Shown in pieces: positions 42,771 through 47,781 of a stretch of 47,781 bases of DNA (position 1 is the first letter of the stretch; every line of letters starts with the position of its first letter). Under the pieces are notes generated by a model, which saw nothing but the letters and a program-made list of their open reading frames with translations, was not told the origin of the DNA and did not search any database. The translations under genes and the position numbers were made by a program. This DNA is from a virus: positions 1 through 47,781 of the IMG/VR virus record IMGVR_UViG_3300032116_000342; one strand, written 5' to 3'.

Positions 42771-43343
42771 ATGATTGCCGTCGCCGTAACGGAATACGAC
42801 GACGAGAACATCGTTGAGGAATGCGAGAGCGGCTGGAGGAGGTTCTGTGCAGAGGTTCTCGTTAGGACGCACTACCACGTGCGGGAATTGTGTAATCGCC
42901 ATCGTCGGCTGGGGTGCGCACGGATGCAGCCCTCCAGCCGGAAGGAGTGGGAAATCCTACGCCGGCAGGTAGCCGCCTACCGCTGGGTATTCGAGGGCAC
43001 TGGGGAGGGCTTTACGTTTGCCCAGACGTGCCTGGATTTGGGCCTTTGCCCGGTGGTTGTGCGCCGGAAGCTGCTGTCTCTGTGCCGCCCAGAGCGGGAC
43101 ATAAACCTCTTAGTGGGCTGGGTCCGCAGGCAAGAGGAGAGGCAACGTGGCAACCATCGCGCAAAAGGTAAAGCAGCTCGTGGAATGGGCGCCAGCATTG
43201 TCGCTGCTGTCCGAGATTTCCGCAGCCGACACGGCGAAAGAGAGGGTCGACGGGGCGCTCAAACTCATGCGGTTTGTCGCTACCAAAACCCAGACGCCAA
43301 TCGACGACGAGCTTCTGGAGAGGCTGGAGGCAGTGCTCCTTAG
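42771..43343 (+). CDS. HTH-like regulatory protein (putative), 190 aa
   Basis: No strong ribosome binding site precedes the ATG, which directly follows the previous TAA. The trusted part is residues 1-127. It includes QPSSRKEWEILRRQVAAYRW and VFEGTGEGFTFAQTCLDLGL with CPVVVRRKLLSL, a pattern like helix-turn-helix regions where a 'pF.f..vC..LGl....lR..L' segment recognises DNA. From residue about 127 the frame runs for 197 bases inside the next gene in another frame and becomes Arg/Gly/Ala-rich, probably disordered. It sits where late-gene activators often lie, ahead of the lysis region, but this function is inference. Confidence 0.45.
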   Translation: MIAVAVTEYDDENIVEECESGWRRFCAEVLVRTHYHVRELCNRHRRLGCARMQPSSRKEWEILRRQVAAYRWVFEGTGEGFTFAQTCLDLGLCPVVVRRKLLSLCRPERDINLLVGWVRRQEERQRGNHRAKGKAARGMGASIVAAVRDFRSRHGEREGRRGAQTHAVCRYQNPDANRRRASGEAGGSAP

Positions 43344-43419
43344 CTCGCAGGGCCAGGAGCTGTTCGAGTACATCGTCACCCTGGTCACGGCGGTGTCGTT
43401 CACGGAGATCGACGAATGA
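43147..43419 (+). CDS. Small helical protein, 90 aa
   Basis: GTG start with AGAGGAGAGG just upstream. It begins MATIAQKVKQLVEWAPALSL and is almost entirely helical (VDGALKLMRFVATKTQTPID, then LEAVLLSSQGQELFEYIVTL). Its 5' 197 bases are also the 3' part of the preceding gene. The strong ribosome binding site and the ATGA coupling downstream support it as a real gene. Small helical phage proteins of this kind are common next to holin-like genes. Function unknown. Confidence 0.6.
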   Translation: MATIAQKVKQLVEWAPALSLLSEISAADTAKERVDGALKLMRFVATKTQTPIDDELLERLEAVLLSSQGQELFEYIVTLVTAVSFTEIDE

Positions 43420-43661
43420 CCCCCGCGATGGTGGCGATCGTAGCTGCGCTCGTGGCTGGCGGGGCGTTTGCCCTGCCGTACATTCCTTTCCCGGCCCGGT
43501 CGGCCGGACTCTCGTCTTCCGACCGGGCCGGATGGGTGAACCGCCTGTTTGCGCTGGCCGCTGCGGCTGATGATGCCGGCGAGCCGCACGTGGCGGCGCA
43601 GGCCCGTGCGCTCATCGCCGCGCTTGTGAATCAGCAGGAGCCCGCTAAGAGGGGGAAGTAG
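43416..43661 (+). CDS. Small single-TM protein, 81 aa
   Basis: ATGA overlap with the preceding gene. Residues 5-22 form one hydrophobic segment (MVAIVAALVAGGAFALPY), followed by a cytoplasmic or periplasmic helical domain (WVNRLFALAAAADDAGEPHV). Membrane topology and position suggest part of a lysis or membrane-remodelling cassette. Several other short TM proteins follow within 3 kb. Confidence 0.55.
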   Translation: MTPAMVAIVAALVAGGAFALPYIPFPARSAGLSSSDRAGWVNRLFALAAAADDAGEPHVAAQARALIAALVNQQEPAKRGK

Positions 43662-43662
43662 C

Positions 43663-44091
43663 ATGGGCTGGGTTCGTGCCTCCGTCATCGCTGCGTGCCT
43701 GCTTGTGTGCGCTGGCGCAGCCGGCGTGAGCTGGGTGCAGTCTGTGCTGCGCCCTGTAGATACGCGCCCGGTTGTTGTTCCCGCCTCCGTCCTGGCTGGC
43801 GTGGGTTCGGCCGACGCCAAGCAGCTTCGCGACTTCTACGCCGCGATGGCCGACATCGTGGTGCGTGACGGGCAGGCGAAGGAGCCGGTGTGCAAGACGA
43901 CGCTCGACCTCCGCAATCGGCACAAGGCTGCATTGCAGATGGCGTTCGCAATGACCGGCATGGTCGGCAAGTATCCGGGTCTTGGCGAGCGGCTCGACGC
44001 CTATCTGCTTGATGCCATTGGCGGCACGGATGTTCCGCTGACTTCGGCTATTCGAGAGTCGGCCTCGAAGGCGTTCGCGGCGATCCGATAG
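43663..44091 (+). CDS. N-terminally anchored helical protein, 142 aa
   Basis: GGGGGAAG precedes the ATG. A signal-anchor or signal peptide occupies residues 3-22 (WVRASVIAACLLVCAGAAGV), then a likely periplasmic domain follows with ADAKQLRDFYAAMADIVVRD and LRNRHKAALQMAFAMTGMVG. The charge and helix content are consistent with a membrane-bound spanin-like or accessory lysis protein, but there is no lipobox or recognised spanin signature. It lies one gene ahead of the papain-like protease. Confidence 0.55.
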   Translation: MGWVRASVIAACLLVCAGAAGVSWVQSVLRPVDTRPVVVPASVLAGVGSADAKQLRDFYAAMADIVVRDGQAKEPVCKTTLDLRNRHKAALQMAFAMTGMVGKYPGLGERLDAYLLDAIGGTDVPLTSAIRESASKAFAAIR

Positions 44092-44100
44092 GGAGAGGCG

Positions 44101-45036
44101 ATGGAAGACACCTACTCCCCAGAAGAGATCGTGCGGCTGTACGAGGATGGGCTTGTCGGGTCGGTCTGCGACCCAGAGGCGACCGCCCGTCTGGCCGCTA
44201 CCCTGCCGATGCCGTTCTTTGGGTTCACGCTGCACGGCAGTGGAGCCGGCAAGTTGAGCCTGCCGTTCAAGGCCGTCGTCGAGTTCGAGAAAGCGACCGG
44301 CCGGAAGCCATACGACGAGGCGCAGACGACTGGCGACTGCGTGTCCCATGCCGTCCGCAATGCCATCGACATTGCGAGAGCCAACGACCCTGACATCCAC
44401 TCCACAGAAGACTGGGTGGACCGCACCGCAACTGAGCCTCTCTACGGCGCTCGCGGCCATTCCGGGCAGGGCGCTATCTGCTCCGACATCGTGGGCTGGG
44501 CGCACCGCACCGGCGGCTGCATGCTCCGCAAGAAGTACGACGAGCTGGGGCTCGACCTGTCGCAGTACAACGCATCTGTCGGCATCCGGTGGGGCGGCAG
44601 GGGCGTGCCGGCGAATGTCACTTCCGCAGCGGCGAAGCATCGCGTCGGCACGATCAGCTTGATCCAGTCGTGGGAGCAAGCTCGTGATGCACTGGCCAAT
44701 GGGTATGGCGTGCTGGCGTGCTCGAGCGTCGGCTTCCAGCACACCAGAAACTCGGAGGGCGTGGCCCGGCCTTCTGGGGTATGGCAGCACGCGATGGCCT
44801 GGACGGCGGCGGATGACACCCGTCCTGGCGACTGCCGCTTTTGCGTGCAGAACAGCTGGGGCTATTCGTGGATCAAGGGAGATAGGGTTCACGGCCAGCC
44901 GGAGGGCTCGTTCTGGGTTACGCAGGACGTTGCCAAGCGGATCATAGATCACGGTGGCACGTGGGCCGTGAGCAACGTGGACGGCTTCCCGCGCCGCCAG
45001 CTCAAGGACTGGGGCGCGAAGGAGGTGCTCGGGTGA
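44101..45036 (+). CDS. Papain-like (C1A-type) cysteine protease
   Basis: 311 aa, GGGAGAGG upstream. The catalytic triad is readable: EAQTTGDCVSHAVRNA (Q75 as oxyanion residue, C80), GVWQHAMAWTAADD (H230) and CVQNSWGYSWIKGD (N251 in the classic NSWG). Spacing C-to-H and H-to-N is close to papain's. A long N-terminal segment (1-70) could be a propeptide-like or targeting region. There is no signal peptide. Papain-like enzymes are uncommon in phages. Among single-TM genes here it could be a lysis enzyme acting on peptide cross-bridges, a virion maturation protease, or a defence/anti-host protein. Confidence 0.82.
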   Translation: MEDTYSPEEIVRLYEDGLVGSVCDPEATARLAATLPMPFFGFTLHGSGAGKLSLPFKAVVEFEKATGRKPYDEAQTTGDCVSHAVRNAIDIARANDPDIHSTEDWVDRTATEPLYGARGHSGQGAICSDIVGWAHRTGGCMLRKKYDELGLDLSQYNASVGIRWGGRGVPANVTSAAAKHRVGTISLIQSWEQARDALANGYGVLACSSVGFQHTRNSEGVARPSGVWQHAMAWTAADDTRPGDCRFCVQNSWGYSWIKGDRVHGQPEGSFWVTQDVAKRIIDHGGTWAVSNVDGFPRRQLKDWGAKEVLG

Positions 45037-45275
45037 AGATCAGCGTTGCGACTGTGGCGGTGTGGCTGGCGTTCGCGCCTGCTGCCGTGTCTCCCAAGCC
45101 AGAGCCAGCCCCGCAGAAGTGCTGCGGTGCGTGCAATGGAACGGGGATGGTGTGGACCGGCGATGGTCTGGCGCGGGTGCATTGCCCGTGCCCGTCTACC
45201 TGCCCGTGCGCTAAGAACCGCCCAAAGATGACGCTCTCCGGGACGTGCGTCGGAGGCCAGTGCAATGTCCGCTGA
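45033..45275 (+). CDS. Secreted small Cys-rich protein, 80 aa
   Basis: GTG start coupled to the protease stop. A cleavable signal peptide is evident (KISVATVAVWLAFAPAAVS). The mature part is Cys-dense: QKCCGACNGTGMVW, then VHCPCPSTCPCAKNRP and GTCVGGQCNVR. The C..CNGTG motif resembles one turn of a DnaJ-type zinc finger. Exported, Cys-rich and next to a cysteine protease, it might be an inhibitor, partner or envelope protein; this is speculation. Confidence 0.6.
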   Translation: MKISVATVAVWLAFAPAAVSPKPEPAPQKCCGACNGTGMVWTGDGLARVHCPCPSTCPCAKNRPKMTLSGTCVGGQCNVR

Positions 45276-45546
45276 CAACATCCGCAAGCTGAAGGAGGAG
45301 CTGGAGCCGAACTCCCCACGCCGCACGCCCAGTCATCCGACGAAGAGCCACGTCGTCCTGGCGAAGCGTGGCGGCGAGGAGCGACTCATTCGGTTCGGCC
45401 AGCAGGGCGTCGAGGGTGCTGGCTCCGACCCGAAGACCGAAGAGGAGAAGGCCCGGCGCCGCAGCTATTACGCACGACACAACGCCCAAGACTCTGATCC
45501 TGACATCTTCTCGGCGCGTTACTGGTCGCACAAGGTGAAGTGGTAG
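45265..45546 (+). CDS. Small conserved phage protein with ARYWSxKVKW C-terminus, 93 aa
   Basis: GGAGG lies upstream, and the start overlaps the previous gene's end by 11 bases. The order 'HPTKSHVVLAKRGGEERLIR, FGQQGVEGAGSDP, RRRSYYARHNAQ, ARYWSHKVKW' matches a widespread family of small phage proteins of unknown role that end in 'aRyW..k.lW', probably structural. It is not membrane-bound. It is embedded among small TM genes, so co-expression with the lysis or late set is likely. Confidence 0.68.
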   Translation: MSADNIRKLKEELEPNSPRRTPSHPTKSHVVLAKRGGEERLIRFGQQGVEGAGSDPKTEEEKARRRSYYARHNAQDSDPDIFSARYWSHKVKW

Positions 45547-45548
45547 GC

Positions 45549-45887
45549 ATGGAAGAACTAAAGGAATACGTCCGCTCTCGCGTGCCGGTGCGTGCTGCAC
45601 TGGTCGGCCGGGCCGGCCTGGACGGGCTGGTCGAGGACGCCGTTGCGGAGTGGCCCATCTCGCCGCTCATGGAGTGTGCTCATGGAACTTCGATGGAGCG
45701 CAAGGTGCTCGACGGGCTGTCGGGGCGGGTTCGTCGTCGACGCCAGCGATACGGCTTTATCTGGTCGCTGCTGCTGGCATCTGCCCTGTCGGCGGTGATT
45801 CGCATCATTCTGGAATGGTGGCTATCCAGACCGGCCAATCGGGTGAAGCTGGCTGGGTGGCAGTGTGCGTCGAGAGGTGAGTCGTGA
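45549..45887 (+). CDS. Protein with C-terminal transmembrane segment, 112 aa
   Basis: I start at ATG 45549 rather than the in-frame GTG at 45540. The first 70 residues are soluble and helical (EELKEYVRSRVPVRAALVGR). A strong TM segment is FIWSLLLASALSAVIRIILE, after a very basic RVRRRRQRYG, giving a positive-inside signal. The short C-terminus is WQCASRGES. Holin-type or accessory membrane role is possible. Family not recognised. Confidence 0.55.
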   Translation: MEELKEYVRSRVPVRAALVGRAGLDGLVEDAVAEWPISPLMECAHGTSMERKVLDGLSGRVRRRRQRYGFIWSLLLASALSAVIRIILEWWLSRPANRVKLAGWQCASRGES

Positions 45888-46147
45888 GCAGCGTAGAGGT
45901 ATACGAGACAGCGCTTCGCATGCTTGAGCGGTACGGGTTCGGAATCATCCTGGCCACCGCCGTGCTGTGGTTTGTGCGAACGGACCTTGTGCTGCCGATG
46001 GTCGAGGCACACAAGTCCTTCCTGCATGAGATGGCTCAGACCCAGCGAGAGATTACCACTGCGATCCGCGAGCAGACCCAGTTGCTCTACGCCTTGCAGC
46101 CGAAGGTCAGTGCGACTGGCACCGATGCCGGGCGCGACCTGAACTGA
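45884..46147 (+). CDS. Holin-like small membrane protein (probable), 87 aa
   Basis: GTG start overlapping the previous stop (GTGA). A hydrophobic segment (GFGIILATAVLWFVR) near the N-terminus is followed by a hydrophilic coiled-coil-like tail (HEMAQTQREITTAIREQTQL). One N-terminal TM helix plus charged coiled coil is typical of BhlA/UviB-type holin-like proteins. With the TM proteins and protease upstream it supports a lysis module. Confirmation would need a pore-formation test. Confidence 0.55.
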   Translation: MSSVEVYETALRMLERYGFGIILATAVLWFVRTDLVLPMVEAHKSFLHEMAQTQREITTAIREQTQLLYALQPKVSATGTDAGRDLN

Positions 46148-46175
46148 CCTTACATCCCTACAGTAACGCCGCGCT

Positions 46176-46283
46176 ATGTCCATGAATCCTCGCCTCCTTC
46201 GTCCTCTGGCTCGCCTTGCGGAAGAGGTTTCAGCATGGTTTGCGAGCCTGTTTGATCCGACTTTCTGGCACTGGAGTGAATGA
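46176..46283 (+). CDS. Possible 35-aa amphipathic peptide
   Basis: A frame from ATG 46176 (a second ATG lies at 46182) gives MSMNPRLLRPLARLAEEVSA, then WFASLFDPTFWHWSE. It is short and Trp/Leu-rich with no good ribosome binding site, so it may be chance. If real, the amphipathic helix and aromatic end would fit a membrane-active peptide. It fills most of the 138-base gap after the holin-like gene. Confidence 0.3.
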   Translation: MSMNPRLLRPLARLAEEVSAWFASLFDPTFWHWSE

Positions 46284-46285
46284 CA

Positions 46286-46645
46286 ATGGCTGCACCGAAC
46301 CTGTTCCGCCCCGCTTCTGTGACCGCGAAGAATGCCAAGGCGGCGATCACCACATCGTCCACTGCGATCATCAGCAACGCTGCCGAAAGCGGCAAGACGC
46401 TGCGCGTGACCTCGCTCTACATCTCCAACATCGACGGCACCGATTCGGCTGCTGTTACCGTCGATATTTTTGATGGCACACACGCCCGCCATCTGGCAAA
46501 GACGGTTGCTGTCCCGGCCGACGCCACGCTGACGGTTATTACCCGAGAAGACGCCGTCTACCTGACGGAAGGCGACTCGCTGCGGTTGTCAGCCAGCGCG
46601 GAAAATGACCTTGAGGCAGTCGCCAGCTACGAGGAGATCGCTTGA
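46286..46645 (+). CDS. Small beta-rich protein, 119 aa
   Basis: I start at ATG 46286 with GGAG nine bases upstream; ATG 46280 is too close to it. The sequence is strand-rich (GKTLRVTSLYISNIDGTDSA, then AVTVDIFDGTHARHLAKTVA and VPADATLTVITREDAVYLTE). It has the look of a small beta-sandwich and resembles the 110-aa protein at 11746. Both lie next to fibre-type genes. Probably a fibre-associated or decoration protein. Confidence 0.6.
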   Translation: MAAPNLFRPASVTAKNAKAAITTSSTAIISNAAESGKTLRVTSLYISNIDGTDSAAVTVDIFDGTHARHLAKTVAVPADATLTVITREDAVYLTEGDSLRLSASAENDLEAVASYEEIA

Positions 46646-47658
46646 TGACCCGCTGCAACGGCTCCATCATCGGCCCAGCCAACGAGCCAACGAACACCGT
46701 TGCCGGTGGCGTGTGGCGGCTGCGTGAGGCTGCCACCTACCTCCAAGCCGACGAGTGGCCGTCGCAGCCAGCGGTGCCGCCTGCGCCTACGGCAGTGGCA
46801 GGCAACGCGCGGGTGTCGCTGTCATGGACGGCACCTTCAGGTGGTTCTCCTATCACTGATTACGGCATTGAATACAGCAGCAACAGTGGATCAACATGGA
46901 CTACTTTTGCGGATGGAGTTAGCACTTCCACGTCGGCCGTCGTCACTGGGCTGACGAACGGCACGGCGTACATCTTTCGCTTGGTGACAATCAATCCGCT
47001 AGGAGAGGTGTACGGCAGCGCGAGTGCGAGCGTGACGCCCGAGCCGGCTGTTATCGCCTTGCTCCTGCACTTTGACGGCACCAATGGCGGAACGACCTTT
47101 ACAGATTCCTCTCCGGCAGCGTTGACTGTGACGCGAAACGGAGACGCAGTGATTAGCACGGCCCAGAGTAAGTTCGGCGGGGCGAGTGGCTATTTTGATG
47201 GCGCTGGCGATTACCTGACTGCTCCGTCGTCCGCGCTGAGCGGATTAGGCGACGGCGACTTTACGATTGAGGCATTTATTCGCGCGGACGCCGACAATCT
47301 GAACGCCATCTGCACCGTAGATTATGACGCCACTGGGTCGTTTTGGCTTGGGCTATATCAGGGTCAAGTGGCCTGCTTTGGCAACGGCTCGCAAGTCGCA
47401 GCCGGCGGCGACGTGCAAACTGGACAGTGGCATCACGTCGCTGTAACTAGACTCGGCGGCGCGGTAACGCTTTGGCTTGATGGCGCAAGCGTTGGCACAG
47501 GAAGTTTTGGCAGCGGCATAACCTTAGAGAACGCCATTGGAATCGGCGGCGGCTACAGCGGGACGTATCCGTTCTCTGGCTACATTGACGAACTCCGCAT
47601 CGTCAAAGGCAATGCCGTCTACACCGGCAACTTCACGCCGCCGACTGCGCCGTTCTAG
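46645..47658 (+). CDS. Second tail fibre/receptor-binding protein with FN3 and LamG domains
   Basis: 337 aa from ATG 46645, which has GAGGAG eight bases upstream. The N-terminus CNGSIIGPANEPTNTVAGGV, then WRLREAATYLQADEWP, is the 'nGgiiGp.n.pt...asGvW.l.e...y....WP' entry motif of many fibre proteins. An FN3 domain follows at about 45-130 (VSLSWTAPSGGSPITDYGIE). A LamG or concanavalin-like module follows at about 135-337, ending with SGYIDELRIVKGNAVYTGNF, the classic LamG tail. It likely binds host-surface glycans. The gene looks more AT-rich than its neighbours, suggesting a recent arrival. Confidence 0.85.
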   Translation: MTRCNGSIIGPANEPTNTVAGGVWRLREAATYLQADEWPSQPAVPPAPTAVAGNARVSLSWTAPSGGSPITDYGIEYSSNSGSTWTTFADGVSTSTSAVVTGLTNGTAYIFRLVTINPLGEVYGSASASVTPEPAVIALLLHFDGTNGGTTFTDSSPAALTVTRNGDAVISTAQSKFGGASGYFDGAGDYLTAPSSALSGLGDGDFTIEAFIRADADNLNAICTVDYDATGSFWLGLYQGQVACFGNGSQVAAGGDVQTGQWHHVAVTRLGGAVTLWLDGASVGTGSFGSGITLENAIGIGGGYSGTYPFSGYIDELRIVKGNAVYTGNFTPPTAPF

Positions 47659-47661
47659 CGC

Positions 47662-47686
47662 TGCGCTACACCCACAGCCTAGCGCA
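47662..47686 (+). promoter_or_regulatory. Perfect 7-bp inverted repeat after the fibre gene
   Basis: TGCGCTA (47662-47668) pairs with TAGCGCA (47680-47686) around an 11-base loop. It lies just after the stop at 47656-47658. There is no run of T after it, so it could be an RNA-end or processing hairpin, an operator or a weak terminator. Confidence 0.4.
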
Positions 47687-47719
47687 CTGAAGGCATTGAG
47701 TTGCGAAGGAGAGGATTTA

Positions 47720-47781
47720 ATGCTGACGACTGAACAGAAGGCGACAAACAATGACACCTTTCGCCACATTGAGCGAGTTCG
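47720..47781 (+). CDS. N-terminal fragment of a gene cut by the window end (DUF5662-like?)
   Basis: AGGAGAGG precedes the ATG. The 20 complete codons read MLTTEQKATNNDTFRHIERV. Starts of this type ('T...HI..V' after a short polar lead) are common in phage proteins of the DUF5662 type, but the fragment is too short to be sure. If the window were joined end to start, this frame would stop within about five codons, so the window is probably not a closed circle at this point. Confidence 0.4.
   Translation, partial: MLTTEQKATNNDTFRHIERV

Noticed and set aside
1-47781. Terminal repeats or a circular junction
   Set aside because: The first and last tens of bases share no repeat, and joining the ends truncates the last gene after about 24 codons, so I cannot claim a complete circular genome.
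1-47781. CRISPR arrays, tape measure protein, DNA polymerase, primase, phage RNA polymerase and purZ
   Set aside because: I looked for repeat-spacer patterns and for these families' motifs in every plausible gene and found none; absence holds for this window only.

Overview
The window reads as most of a double-stranded DNA phage genome with a podovirus-like gene content. It is GC-rich and almost fully coding. Nearly every gene is on the + strand, and genes are packed with ATGA, GTGA, TGATG or TAATG stop-start overlaps. I recognise a large terminase, portal, major capsid protein, scaffold, decoration protein, head-tail adaptor, a nozzle-like protein split over two ORFs, a giant adhesin and three very large putative ejection proteins. 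I see no tape measure, major tail protein, DNA polymerase, primase, phage RNA polymerase or classical repressor. One tyrosine integrase on the - strand suggests a temperate or formerly temperate phage. The host is not proven. Cys-rich GPF..C..C repeats and C..CNGTG-type small proteins suggest a planctomycete-like host, and that is only inference. The first and last genes are cut by the window edges, and joining the two ends does not restore a longer gene, so this is probably a slice rather than a closed circle.

Layout. 1-3043: small ORFs, a possible ADP-ribosyltransferase-like protein and a putative virion protein. 3092-5979: scaffold, major capsid protein, decoration protein, then a clear intrinsic terminator. 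5999-12078: small proteins, small and large terminase, portal, connector-region genes. 12086-23871: a 1660-aa adhesin (Mtd_N-like head domain, nine Ig-like repeats, a BNR-like propeller, two FN3 domains), adaptor, nozzle pair, a Cys-rich repeat protein and a Zn-ribbon protein. 23923-34826: small Gln/Ala-rich virion proteins followed by 1239-, 576- and 1134-aa putative internal or ejected proteins.

34815-39610: integrase, diverging from a recombination operon across a palindrome-rich control region. The operon holds a RecE-like exonuclease, an ERF annealing protein, an SF2 helicase with a GKYKG tail and a PD-(D/E)XK nuclease. 39611-39888 is a non-coding stretch with strong hairpins. 39889-42770: an HNH/PD-(D/E)XK fusion, a minimal HExxH protein, another nuclease-like protein and a nucleotide-pool pair (HD phosphohydrolase plus a DUF5664-like dATP/dGTP hydrolase). 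42771-46283: an HTH-like protein, several small single-TM proteins and a papain-like cysteine protease, plausibly the lysis region. 46286-47658: a small beta-rich protein and a second FN3-LamG tail fibre.

Together the genes describe capsid assembly and headful or cos packaging, a short tail with large ejected proteins, host-dependent replication supported by phage recombination enzymes, and nucleotide-pool editing. The most unusual points are the papain-like protease in the lysis neighbourhood, the DatZ-like HD plus DUF5664 pair without PurZ in view, the palindromes over the start of the recombination operon, the structured non-coding gap, two long same-strand gene overlaps, and a shared MAVPG N-terminus on three proteins.
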